A stretch of DNA of 64,000 bases from Neisseria zalophi (GTDB lineage: Bacteria; Pseudomonadota; Gammaproteobacteria; Burkholderiales; Neisseriaceae), in the NCBI RefSeq assembly GCF_008807015.1, contig NZ_CP031700.1, forward strand, positions 558,001 through 622,000, written 5' to 3'. This document shows, piece by piece, positions 38,410 through 46,844 of this stretch; the stretch's first letter is position 1; each line of letters opens with the position of its first letter. Both the position numbers and the translations under genes were made by a program. The notes beneath the pieces were generated by a model. That model saw only the letters and a program-made list of their open reading frames with translations, did no database searches and was not told where the DNA came from.

Positions 38410-38449
38410 AAATCCCTTAAATTTTTCACCAAAGATATTTAAGGGATTT
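38410..38449 (+). promoter_or_regulatory. Fold-back hairpin covering the transposase ribosome binding site
   Basis: AAATCCCTTAAAT (38410-38422) pairs perfectly with ATTTAAGGGATTT (38437-38449) across a 14-nt loop. The right arm holds AGGGA, the ribosome binding site of the ATG at 38453. Transcripts entering from outside would include both arms and hide the site. Confidence 0.6.
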
Positions 38450-38452
38450 CTC

Positions 38453-39460
38453 ATGAGTACGTTCTTTCAGCAAACCGCCCAAGCCATGATTGCCAAACAC
38501 ATTGACCGCTTTCCTTTATTAAAGCTCGAACAGGTGATTGATTGGCAGCCGGTAGAACAGTATCTGAACCGTCAGAAAACCCGTTATATCAGAGACCACC
38601 GCGGCCGCCCCGCCTATCCCTTATTGGCTATGTTTAAAGCCGTTTTACTCGGCCAATGGCACAGTCTTTCCGACCCCGAACTCGAGCACAGTCTTATTAC
38701 CCGTATTGATTTCAACCTGTTTTGTCATTTTGACGAGATGAATATTCCCGATCACAGTACCCTTTGCCGTTACCGCAACTGGCTGGCACAAGACAATACC
38801 TTGGCCGAACTGTTGGATTTGATTAACCGCCAACTGACTGAGAAAGGCTTAAAGGTAGAGAAGGCACAGGCTGCCGTTATTGATGCGACGATTATTCAGA
38901 CGGCCGGCAGTAAACAACGTCAGTCCATAGAGGTTGATAGCGAAGGAGAGATAACCGGTCAAACCACACCGAGCAAAGATAAAGATGCCCGTTGGGTGAA
39001 GAAGAACGGTCATCATCAATTAGGCTATAAGCAGCACACCCGTACCGATGCGGAAGGTTACATTGAGAAGCTGCATATTACAGCGGGCAATGCCCATGAG
39101 TGCAAACATCTGTTGCCTTTATTGGCAGGCATTGCCAAAGAGACAACGGTCTATGCGGATAAAGGTTATGACAGTGCGGAAAACAGAAAGTATCTGGAAG
39201 AATATAAACTGAAAGACGGCATTATGAGTAAATCCCATCGCAACCGTCCGCTGACGGAAGCGCAAACCCGCCGCAACAAATATTTATCGAAAACCCGTTA
39301 TGTAGTGGAACAGAGTTTCGGTACGCTGCACCGTAAATTCCGCTATGCCCGGGCAGCCTACTTCGGGCTGGAGAAAGTAGCGGCGCAAAGTCATCTGAAA
39401 GCGATATGTTTGAACCTGTTGAAGGCGGCCAACAGGCTACGTGCGCCTATTGCTGCCTAA
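38453..39460 (+). CDS. IS5-family transposase
   Basis: 335 residues, full length. N-terminal DUF772-like domain (HRGRPAYPLLAMFKAVLLGQW) and a DDE_Tnp_1 core with Asp in AAVIDATIIQT, Asp in VYADKGYDSAENR and Glu in YVVEQSFGTLHRKFRYARAAYFG, the Y-(2)-R-(3)-E-like signature of IS5 elements. AAGGGATTTCTC precedes the ATG. No stops or frameshifts. Confidence 0.93.
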   Translation: MSTFFQQTAQAMIAKHIDRFPLLKLEQVIDWQPVEQYLNRQKTRYIRDHRGRPAYPLLAMFKAVLLGQWHSLSDPELEHSLITRIDFNLFCHFDEMNIPDHSTLCRYRNWLAQDNTLAELLDLINRQLTEKGLKVEKAQAAVIDATIIQTAGSKQRQSIEVDSEGEITGQTTPSKDKDARWVKKNGHHQLGYKQHTRTDAEGYIEKLHITAGNAHECKHLLPLLAGIAKETTVYADKGYDSAENRKYLEEYKLKDGIMSKSHRNRPLTEAQTRRNKYLSKTRYVVEQSFGTLHRKFRYARAAYFGLEKVAAQSHLKAICLNLLKAANRLRAPIAA

Positions 39461-39586
39461 AAGGCAGCCGGATGCCTATTAATTAGGCATCTGAGGAGTA
39501 ATAAAGGGGATATTGCGGTCAAAAACAGCCGAAATCCTGTGTTTGGAGTTCGGCTGTCGGGTGAAGGACTATTTCGCAAAGGTCTC

Positions 39587-39620
39587 AGGCCGTCTGAAAA
39601 CTGTTTTTCAGACGGCCTCT
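39587..39620. terminator. DUS-pair hairpin truncated by the IS5 insertion
   Basis: AGGCCGTCTGAAAA (39587-39600), loop CTGT, TTTTCAGACGGCCT (39605-39618). The two outer bases CT (39619-39620) once paired with AG now at 38381-38382, on the other side of the IS. A further single DUS is at 39639-39650. Confidence 0.7.
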
Positions 39621-39698
39621 TACTATTACCCAATACATTTCAGACGGCCTATAAGAGATATTTCTGATAATAGGCTCTAAATTTGAAATCTACTCTAT

Positions 39699-40166
39699 TT
39701 AATCAACAGATGTTAGTTGTTCCAATAAGGCTTGACTGCCGGCTGAAACCAAGCGAAAAGTTTCATCGAAATCACCCGTATGCCAAGGGTCGGGTACATA
39801 GGTGTAGCCAATTTCAGGTATCAGGTCGGTAAGTTTAAAGATTTTATTAGGCTGCTTGCCAAATAAGCGCTCTAGCTCGGCCAGATTGTTGTTATCCATG
39901 GCAATTATGTAATCATATTTATCGTCGTCTCCCGGCTGAACTTGGCTACTGGTGAAGCCGGATGGGTCGATACCCTGTTGCTTAAGTTTTTTTAAAGTAC
40001 CTTGATGCATATTTTCACCATTGTGCCAACCGGATGTTCCGGCACTGGAAGTGATGAATATGTCAGATAAACCCGATTGTGATACTTGATGGCGAAATAC
40101 ATATTCTGCCATCGGCGATCGGCAGATATTGCCGAGACAAACAAATAGAATTTTGTGCTTTTTCAT
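39699..40166 (-). CDS. Low molecular weight protein-tyrosine phosphatase
   Basis: 155 residues, cytoplasmic. The P-loop CLGNICRS at residues 10-17 is the C-x5-R-S active site at the N-terminus; the general-acid Asp lies in VPDPWHTGDF near residue 126. In characterised bacteria such enzymes dephosphorylate tyrosine kinases of capsule/EPS synthesis, or other targets. No kinase or polysaccharide gene is nearby. It starts 2 nt after the stop of the upstream unknown gene, so the two are probably cotranscribed and translationally coupled. Confidence 0.93.
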   Translation of the reverse strand: MKKHKILFVCLGNICRSPMAEYVFRHQVSQSGLSDIFITSSAGTSGWHNGENMHQGTLKKLKQQGIDPSGFTSSQVQPGDDDKYDYIIAMDNNNLAELERLFGKQPNKIFKLTDLIPEIGYTYVPDPWHTGDFDETFRLVSAGSQALLEQLTSVD

Positions 40167-40168
40167 GG

Positions 40169-41263
40169 TTATTGCTCTGAGAATAGAGGATTGTGACCTG
40201 GTCGGCGTAGTGATTCTGCATAATCTGGCATTTCAGCGTCTTCCGGTAAGATGTCGTGTAACAGTCGGATATTTTCTACTTGGCATTCCACCATTAAATC
40301 TAAAAAGTTTTGCTGTATGGTTTCAATGCGGTCGGTTGGTGATAAAGGCCAAGTGAATACTTGCCCGGCCAGCTCAAATGCACTTTCTGCCGCATTAAAA
40401 CCAAATTCTAGTTTTCCGCTTTGCCGTGCCGCCATCACTACACCGACACGCGGGCTTTGCAAGCGTATTGCACGGATAGCATTTGCCGCAAATACATCCA
40501 TGGCCATTCGTTGGCGCATATGGCTGCCTTCGGTTAGAGCATTTAGTGGTGTTGTGGGGGCCAGCGGATTGGTGAATAGGGTAAGCTTTGGGCGAGAAAG
40601 GCTTTTATGCCAAACCTGCATCAGGGGTAGGGCGGCTTCGCGTAGATTGTTGGAAAGAGCTGCTTGAATATCCTTGCTACCATAGCCTAAGGCAAAAACA
40701 ACATGAACGGATTGACCAGAAGGTATTTCTAAATCGGATTGTGGTAGTTCGGCGGCAAATGTTTCGGCCGCTTCTTTATTTTGTTTGGCTGCAAACCATT
40801 TTCCCGCTTTAATGGCCGCTAAGTCTGCAGAATGTATTAATTTGGGTAGCCATGTGGCCTGAAGTAGCGGGCGTAAATTAGGATAGTCGGCTAAGCAGGC
40901 ACAAAGTTCTACGGATGGTGTGTCAAGTGGGATGGTAAGTGGTTGATTGGAGCCAGCTACTAAAACTACGGGTAGGGCAAACCATTGGATTTCTTCATCA
41001 GTTTTAGCTTTTAGGGTGTCATCCAAGTTTTCTAATAAAGCGATATAACTATTTGTGTCAGAAGCCATACTCATGGCAACAGATAGGCCGAGATAATGGT
41101 TTTGTTGGAGCATGGTATAGATTTCTGCTTTTAGTGATTCGGACGCTAATTTCTTTTGGGCGGCAGAGGTGCTATTGGCTATTTGGTTAGCGTAAACCAG
41201 CAAACTGTTTTTTACGGGATCGCTGGGGTAGGGGCGGGTGTCGGGTAGGATAAAGGGCGGCAT
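40169..41263 (-). CDS. Conserved hypothetical protein, function unknown
   Basis: 364 residues, no signal peptide or clear membrane helix; mostly alpha-helical and Ala/Leu-rich. I do not recognise a domain. Visible points are an N-terminal helical region with several Gln/Asn, a FALGYGSKDIQAAL segment near the middle, and a conserved-looking RVGVVMAARQSGKLEFGFNA block. The ATG at 41263 (MPPFILPDTRPYPSD) is preferred; the in-frame ATG at 41341 would add 26 residues of different, Lys-rich character. It overlaps no neighbour and is followed after 2 nt by the tyrosine phosphatase gene. Confidence 0.6.
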   Translation of the reverse strand: MPPFILPDTRPYPSDPVKNSLLVYANQIANSTSAAQKKLASESLKAEIYTMLQQNHYLGLSVAMSMASDTNSYIALLENLDDTLKAKTDEEIQWFALPVVLVAGSNQPLTIPLDTPSVELCACLADYPNLRPLLQATWLPKLIHSADLAAIKAGKWFAAKQNKEAAETFAAELPQSDLEIPSGQSVHVVFALGYGSKDIQAALSNNLREAALPLMQVWHKSLSRPKLTLFTNPLAPTTPLNALTEGSHMRQRMAMDVFAANAIRAIRLQSPRVGVVMAARQSGKLEFGFNAAESAFELAGQVFTWPLSPTDRIETIQQNFLDLMVECQVENIRLLHDILPEDAEMPDYAESLRRPGHNPLFSEQ

Positions 41264-41502
41264 AATTTTTACTTTCAATTTTGGTTTTATGATGTTTAAC
41301 TTTAAATGTCGATATTGTTTAGAAAAAGGATGTGGGGGCAAATCGGGGAAAATCTATACTCATTTATTGGCGTTGTCGAAAGTTTTATAGATTATCGAAC
41401 ATTGATGGTTATGGATACCGGCTAAAGAAAATATTTTATACGATTGATTTTGATACTGAAGAAAGATATAGGTTTGGATTGTTGGGCTGTTCCTACTTAA
41501 TA

Positions 41503-41547
41503 AAATACCGTTAATTCGAGAAGTAAACTCTTGAATTAACGGTATTT
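41503..41547. terminator. Terminator of the decarboxylase-transporter operon
   Basis: A perfect 15-bp stem (AAATACCGTTAATTC with GAATTAACGGTATTT) continued by a G-T pair and three more pairs, loop AGTAAAC. It lies 31 nt beyond the transporter stop; reading on the minus strand it ends in TATTTTATT. The rest of 41264-41577 shows no gene. Confidence 0.75.
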
Positions 41548-41577
41548 GATTGTAATGCTAACTATTTTGTATCAGTC

Positions 41578-42522
41578 TTAAGGTACCAACCAACCGATAA
41601 AGAAGGATAAGGTCAGAATACCGGCTACTGATGACACCAGTAGTGTTGCACCGGAAACCGCCGGGCGTACATTGACTGTTGCTCCGAAGACCAATCCGAA
41701 GAACGCTGATGGAATGGCCATTAGGATAACGGCACGAACAGTGGTTTCGTGATCAATGCCCATTGCCAATGCGATACCGAAGGTTAGGAAGGGTTGGATT
41801 ACATTACCCAGAACGGTACTCCAAGTGACATTGCTATCAATCTTGATAGATTGGGCAGAGAGTAACAATCCAGTCAGGAACAGACCAACACCCCCGGTAG
41901 CCATTGTAATCGGTCCGAATGCAGTACCGACAATTGCCGGCATTGGAATGCCGAGAATCGCCCATATCAAACCGAGTACAGGTAAGAAGAATACCGGTGT
42001 CTTCACTGCACCTGCGAGCCCTTTCAGAAACTCTTGTCCGACAGATACTTGAGTGCCGGGTGATGAAGTTCCCATTCTTAATTGAGCCAAGGCAATCGGT
42101 GTAACGAAGATAGAACCTGCGGCGATGGCAATAGCAACCAATAAAGCAGCTTGGTCACCATATAACGGCAGCATCAGCGGGATACCAATTGATGCATAGT
42201 TGGGGAAAGCAATGGTTAACGATTGTACGACACCATCAGACAGATTAAGTCCGAAATACTTACGCTGCATCCACAGTGAACCCATATACAGAATAAGCAT
42301 GGAGATACCAATCACAATAATCAGTGCCAGATTCGGCATGATTACTTCTCTCGGTGTCCGTGAAATCGCAATAAACATGGTTAACGGTACCATGAACGTC
42401 ATCAACATAACGTTGATAGTTTTTACGTTCTTGTTATCAACCATTCCCCGTTTTCCGGCAACATAACCGATTAACAAACCAACGTAAATCGGCAATAGTG
42501 CGCTAACGATGATATTAAACAT
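41578..42522 (-). CDS. AEC family transporter
   Basis: 314 residues with about ten hydrophobic helices in two five-helix repeats, the bile-acid/AEC fold of auxin efflux carrier-like and MdcF-type permeases. The first helix is FNIIVSALLPIYVGLLIGYV; a mid-protein polar loop carries FKGLAGAV-like FLKGLAGAVKTP. A strong GGAGGC ribosome binding site precedes the ATG on the minus strand. It lies 18 nt downstream of the benzoylformate decarboxylase gene, so it probably moves that enzyme's substrate or product (inference). Confidence 0.85.
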   Translation of the reverse strand: MFNIIVSALLPIYVGLLIGYVAGKRGMVDNKNVKTINVMLMTFMVPLTMFIAISRTPREVIMPNLALIIVIGISMLILYMGSLWMQRKYFGLNLSDGVVQSLTIAFPNYASIGIPLMLPLYGDQAALLVAIAIAAGSIFVTPIALAQLRMGTSSPGTQVSVGQEFLKGLAGAVKTPVFFLPVLGLIWAILGIPMPAIVGTAFGPITMATGGVGLFLTGLLLSAQSIKIDSNVTWSTVLGNVIQPFLTFGIALAMGIDHETTVRAVILMAIPSAFFGLVFGATVNVRPAVSGATLLVSSVAGILTLSFFIGWLVP

Positions 42523-42540
42523 TGTATTGCGCCTCCGTTT

Positions 42541-44145
42541 TTAGTAGATGTCGCCTTTGTTGGGATCTACGACCACATCAATGAGGTGGGTATGCGGATC
42601 GTTTAATGCTTTTGTCAGCGCATTATCTAAGTCTGCAGTATTATCCACACGAGAGGTATTGCAGCCATAACCTTCAGCAATTTTAACCATATCGATAGAC
42701 GGCAGATCCATGCCGGGTGTGTTGGTTGCACCCAAGAATTTTGAGAAAGATTTCAATGCACCATATCCGCCATTATTGAGAACAATGACAGTCAGAGGTA
42801 GTTTATGTTGCGCAGCAGTCCACAATGCTTGGATAGAATATTGCATAGAACCATCACCAATCAATGCTACTACTTTGCGTTTGTCTTGTGCTAAAGCAAC
42901 ACCGACAGAGGCGGGTAAGCCGTAACCCAAACCACCGCTAGACATAGTATAGAAACCACCTTGCTGTGTGATTGGCAAGTTTTTCTGCATGGCCGGACGG
43001 TGAGAAGGTGTTTCTTCTACCAAAACGGCATCCTTGGGCATCAGTGCAGATAGACGAGATAAAACATAAGCTGCCGAAGGCATACCGTCTTCTTTTTCCG
43101 GAGTGCTTCGTGCTACTTTTAAAGGTTCTGCAACGTCGGCAGCCGGTTTTTCAGGTAGGAATGAAACTAAGCGGTCAAGTGATTCATTTAATTCACCCAC
43201 TAAGCTCAGTTCGGCTCTGGCTCTTGCTGCAGCATTTGGATCAGAAGTCAGGTGCAGAATCCGTGTATCCGGGCTGGTCAATACGTCGGCTTTGCCGTCT
43301 ACGTGGAAGGTAAATACCGGTGCACCGGCTACCAATACAACGTCGTGACGTTCAAGCATTTTAGATAAGCCGGCAGGAATGGCAGGCAGGAAACCGCCAA
43401 ATTGAGGATGGTTTTCCGGGAATGCAGCAGCAGCTGCAACAGGTGCAGTGTAGACAGTAGCACCGGTGCGTTCAGCCAAACGAACAGCATTATCAAAAGC
43501 ATTGAAAGTATCGATTTCCGTACCAAATACTAAAGCGGGGCGTTTTGCACTGGCTAAGGCTTTGGCAATATCCTTCAGGCCTTCTTCACGGGCGGGGCCG
43601 AAACCGATGGATTTTCCTACCGGATAAGGTTCGCATGGTTGATCCCAGTCATCATTCGGAACGGAAATATATGTGGGGCCGTATGGAGGTTGCATAGCCA
43701 CTTCAAAACAGCGAACTAATGCAGCCGGTACGTCTTGTGCGTTAGCAGGTTGAACAGCCCATTTCACATAAGGTTTGGGGAAGAGTGTAGGATCGTCGGC
43801 TGCCAAATAGGCATCGGACGAAAGCAGAGAGCGCGATTGTTGTCCGGCTAAAATGACAACAGGTGCTTGGTTTTTATAGCTAGTAAAGAGATTGCCCAAA
43901 CTATTGCCTAATCCTGCTGCAGTATGAAGGTTAACTAGTGTGGGGCGCCCTGTAACACGGGCTTCGCCATCAGCCATGCTGACTGCTGATGCTTCGTGCA
44001 AACCTAGAACATATTCAAAATCTTCCGGCCAGTTTCCTAAAAAGGCAAGTTCGGTAGAGCCGGGATTACCGTAAACTCGATGAACACCAAGATCACGTAA
44101 AACCTGAATAACAACATCACGAACGGTTAATTGATTAGACGACAT
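42541..44145 (-). CDS. mdlC: Benzoylformate decarboxylase (thiamine diphosphate enzyme)
   Basis: 534 residues. Closest in sequence, from memory, to Pseudomonas MdlC: the catalytic set is conserved as Ser30 (GNPGS), Glu51 (LHEASAV), His74 (NLHTAAG) and His281 (APVFTFH). The diphosphate/Mg motif GDGSMQYSIQALWTAA ends in NNGGYGALK. It would decarboxylate benzoylformate or a related 2-keto acid to an aldehyde. I start at the ATG at 44145, which has AAGGA seven bases upstream, instead of 44193. No mandelate racemase, mandelate dehydrogenase or benzaldehyde dehydrogenase is nearby, so the natural substrate is uncertain. Confidence 0.88.
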   Translation of the reverse strand: MSSNQLTVRDVVIQVLRDLGVHRVYGNPGSTELAFLGNWPEDFEYVLGLHEASAVSMADGEARVTGRPTLVNLHTAAGLGNSLGNLFTSYKNQAPVVILAGQQSRSLLSSDAYLAADDPTLFPKPYVKWAVQPANAQDVPAALVRCFEVAMQPPYGPTYISVPNDDWDQPCEPYPVGKSIGFGPAREEGLKDIAKALASAKRPALVFGTEIDTFNAFDNAVRLAERTGATVYTAPVAAAAAFPENHPQFGGFLPAIPAGLSKMLERHDVVLVAGAPVFTFHVDGKADVLTSPDTRILHLTSDPNAAARARAELSLVGELNESLDRLVSFLPEKPAADVAEPLKVARSTPEKEDGMPSAAYVLSRLSALMPKDAVLVEETPSHRPAMQKNLPITQQGGFYTMSSGGLGYGLPASVGVALAQDKRKVVALIGDGSMQYSIQALWTAAQHKLPLTVIVLNNGGYGALKSFSKFLGATNTPGMDLPSIDMVKIAEGYGCNTSRVDNTADLDNALTKALNDPHTHLIDVVVDPNKGDIY

Positions 44146-44193
44146 GATTTTTCCTTTTCTGTTTGTTGTTGGATAAATAATATTATTGTTCAT

Positions 44194-44541
44194 AAAGCAT
44201 CAATATTTATAAGTTATCCATTATTTCAGGCATGGTAATTGCACACCATGTCAGCAAGCAATATTTTATCTTGCTGATAAAATTATAAGACTTGTGATAA
44301 AAATGACGCAATGCTTATAAAGGAAACAGTTTATGTCTTGTGAGTTGATGTAGTTGAGTTTTATTAAGTTTAAAGTGTGATTTGTTAGATATTATTATTT
44401 ATATGTTAAACAATGCATGATTAACTAAATAAATTTAAAAAAATGATATGGATAAATAAAATTTTCTGCATATTTTTTGATTGGAGTCATATTCATAGGT
44501 TATTTTGTAAAGTTTATGTTTTTTCAGACGGCCTATTGTAA
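44194..44541. other. AT-rich region upstream of the decarboxylase
   Basis: No gene seen. It must contain the promoter of the decarboxylase-transporter operon. One DUS (TTCAGACGGCCT) lies at 44523. Confidence 0.4.
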
Positions 44542-44589
44542 TTTGCCGCAATATACTGAAATTAACGAATTTTAGTATATTGCGGCAAA
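44542..44589. terminator. Long inverted repeat after the PilT/PilU gene
   Basis: TTTGCCGCAATATACT (44542-44557) pairs perfectly with AGTATATTGCGGCAAA (44574-44589); a G-T pair and five further pairs extend the stem to 22 bp around an AACG loop. It lies 33 nt beyond the minus-strand gene's stop. No T-run follows directly, so it could equally be a small repeat or an RNA-stabilising hairpin. Confidence 0.55.
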
Positions 44590-44622
44590 CTGGGTTTTAG
44601 AATGTGTATTTTGATTTAATAA

Positions 44623-45750
44623 TTAAATCAATTCCAAGTCCGGTCCTGCGTTTTGTGCACGACGACTGCGTAGTTGAATATCTAAGCGCAGATCATGGGC
44701 GGAATCGGCATTTTTAATGGCATCTTGGAAGCTGATATGACCTTGTTCGTACAATTCGTATAATGCTTGGTCGAAAGTCTGCATACCCATGCTTTGCGAT
44801 TTTTTCATGATTTCTTTAATCGAATGCACATCACCTTCATGAATCAACTCGGCGATTAAGGGCGAATTCAGCAATACTTCTACCGCAGCCACACGTCCCT
44901 TGCCGCCCTCGCGCGGAATCAGGCGTTGCGATACAAATGCCTGAAGGTTGAGCGATAAATCGGTTAATAGTTGGGTACGTCGTTCTTCCGGGAAGAAGTT
45001 GATAATACGGTCGAGTGCCTGGTTGGTACTGTTGGCGTGAAGCGTGGCCATACAGAGGTGGCCTGTTTCTGCAAAAGCAATGGCGTAGTCCATGGTTTCA
45101 CGGTCGCGAATCTCACCGATAAGAATCACATCGGGTGCTTGGCGCAGCGTATTTTTCAGTGCGGCAAACCAGTTTTCGGTGTCTACGCCGACTTCACGCT
45201 GGGTAATGATGCAGCTTTTGTGATTGTGAACAAACTCAATCGGGTCTTCAATGGTAATAATATGATCTTGGCTGTTTTCATTGCGATAGTCGATCATCGA
45301 AGCCAAAGAAGTCGATTTACCCGAACCTGTACCACCTACAAAAATCACCAAACCACGTTTTTTCATGGCGATTTGTTGCAAAATGGGCGGCAGATTAAGG
45401 CTTTCGAATTTGGGGATGTTGCTGGTGATGGTACGGAATACCAATGCGGTCGCGCCGCGCTGCACCATGGCATTGACGCGGAAACGGCTGGTGTCAGGTA
45501 AACTAATGGCAAAGTTGCATTCATTGGTATTGGTAAACTCTTCCATTTGTTTGGGCGACATAATGGAAAATGCAATTTCCATACAGCGTTCTGGTGTTAG
45601 CGGTGTTTCATTGATGCGTGTGATTTTGCCGTCCAGTTTCATGGCCGGTGGAAAATTAGCGGTAATAAAGAGATCCGAGCCTTTATATTTCGTTAATGTT
45701 CTGAGCAAAGAATAAATCTCTTCTTTTGCAGGTAACGGATTTTCATTCAT
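44623..45750 (-). CDS. PilT/PilU family type IV pilus retraction ATPase (probably PilT2)
   Basis: 375 residues, hexameric secretion-type ATPase. Walker A GGTGSGKST at 139-147, Asp box TIEDPIE, Walker B LIGEIRD, His box ETGHLCMATLHANS. AIRNLIRE, the typical PilT C-terminal motif, is absent. Such paralogues modulate pilus retraction driven by PilT. Because pilT is not adjacent and mtnN is, I favour the neisserial PilT2 over PilU, but cannot separate them with certainty from sequence alone. AAGGGA precedes the ATG. Divergent from mtnN. Confidence 0.85.
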   Translation of the reverse strand: MNENPLPAKEEIYSLLRTLTKYKGSDLFITANFPPAMKLDGKITRINETPLTPERCMEIAFSIMSPKQMEEFTNTNECNFAISLPDTSRFRVNAMVQRGATALVFRTITSNIPKFESLNLPPILQQIAMKKRGLVIFVGGTGSGKSTSLASMIDYRNENSQDHIITIEDPIEFVHNHKSCIITQREVGVDTENWFAALKNTLRQAPDVILIGEIRDRETMDYAIAFAETGHLCMATLHANSTNQALDRIINFFPEERRTQLLTDLSLNLQAFVSQRLIPREGGKGRVAAVEVLLNSPLIAELIHEGDVHSIKEIMKKSQSMGMQTFDQALYELYEQGHISFQDAIKNADSAHDLRLDIQLRSRRAQNAGPDLELI

Positions 45751-45998
45751 TTTTTTGTCCCTTACTGATTTTTGTCAAACAAGTGATTATATCAAAATTT
45801 AAGTTTTATATTGAAATATGATAACGGATATGGCGCTGTAATGGCATTACTTTATTTGGTGGGTAGTAGCGTTGTGCCATTTTATCCAAGTGTTGGATAG
45901 TACATGGGTGGGAAAGTGCTTAAGTATAGTGTGCAGCAGTAGTTTATCTGTCGCGCGATACGTATAATAAGCACATTTATATCAAATGGGAAAATGTG

Positions 45999-46703
45999 AT
46001 GTCGAAACAACAATTATATCAAACCGTAGCCGTCATCGGCGCAATGGAGCCTGAAATCGAACTGTTGAAAAACAGTATGGAAAATGTGCAGACGGAAACC
46101 TTCGGCCAATTTGCCGTACATTGCGGTATGTTAAACGGTAAACAGGTGGTGTTGGCTTTAAGCGGTATCGGTAAGGCTAATGCGGCAGCGGTTACCGCCT
46201 TGGTGGTGAGCCGTTTTGCGCCGGATTGTGTGATTAATACGGGTAGTGCCGGCGGTGTCGGGCAAGGGCTGAAAACCGGTGATGTGGTGATTGGTACGCA
46301 GGTTGCCCATCATGATGTCGATGTTACGGCGTTCGGTTATAAGATAGGGCAGGTTCCGCAGCTTCCCGCCGTATTTGAAAGCGATATTAATTTGGTAGAA
46401 CGTGCGGAAAAAGCGGCGGCGGCTTTTGAGGGTGCGGCCGTGTATCGCGGTTTGATTGTGAGTGGCGACCAGTTTGTTCATAGCCGTGACAAAGTCGCTA
46501 CTATACGGTCGAATTTCGATGGTGTGTTGGCGTTAGAAATGGAAGCAGCAGCGATTGCGCAAACGTGTTTTCAGTTGAATGTGCCGTTTGTGGTGGTTCG
46601 TGCGGTGTCGGATGGAGCGGATGAAGAAGCGGAAACCAGTTTTGAAACATTCCTGCAAACCGCTTCGGTTAATTCCGCACGCATGGTAATGGCGATTTTA
46701 TAA
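45999..46703 (+). CDS. mtnN: 5'-methylthioadenosine/S-adenosylhomocysteine nucleosidase
   Basis: 234 residues, normal length. Removes adenine from MTA and SAH, feeding methionine salvage and, through S-ribosylhomocysteine, AI-2 synthesis if luxS is present. VIGAMEPEIELL at the N-terminus, NTGSAGGV, SGDQFV and the catalytic region LEMEAAAIAQ and VRAVSDGADEEA (general-acid Asp) are all there. The ATG at 45999 is preferred to the overlapping GTG at 45996. A TATAAT at 45963-45968 lies 30 nt upstream. Confidence 0.96.
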   Translation: MSKQQLYQTVAVIGAMEPEIELLKNSMENVQTETFGQFAVHCGMLNGKQVVLALSGIGKANAAAVTALVVSRFAPDCVINTGSAGGVGQGLKTGDVVIGTQVAHHDVDVTAFGYKIGQVPQLPAVFESDINLVERAEKAAAAFEGAAVYRGLIVSGDQFVHSRDKVATIRSNFDGVLALEMEAAAIAQTCFQLNVPFVVVRAVSDGADEEAETSFETFLQTASVNSARMVMAIL

Positions 46704-46708
46704 GTTTG

Positions 46709-46738
46709 AGGCCGTCTGAAAAGATTTCAGACGGCCTT
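46709..46738 (+). terminator. DUS-pair terminator after mtnN
   Basis: AGGCCGTCTGAAA (46709-46721) faces TTTCAGACGGCCT (46725-46737), followed by TTATTG, 6 nt after the mtnN stop. Confidence 0.65.
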
Positions 46739-46844
46739 TATTGAAACAGTCTGATGGTTGGATGATGACTGTATGGATATGTGATTAGATGTGTCGATGG
46801 CGGAAATACTGCCACTAAAAATCATTTTGTTTTGGAGAGGTTTC

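Larger units (their letters stand above)
38388..39586 (+). mobile_element. IS5-family insertion sequence, apparently complete
   Basis: 1199 bp. The ends match as inverted repeats: GAGACCTTTGCAAAA at the left and GAGACCTTTGCGAAA reading in from the right (14 of 15). AGGCC stands on both sides (38383-38387 and 39587-39591), the likely target duplication. These termini are like those of neisserial IS1106/IS1655-type elements. It carries one intact transposase gene and interrupts the left arm of a DUS-pair hairpin. Confidence 0.88.
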
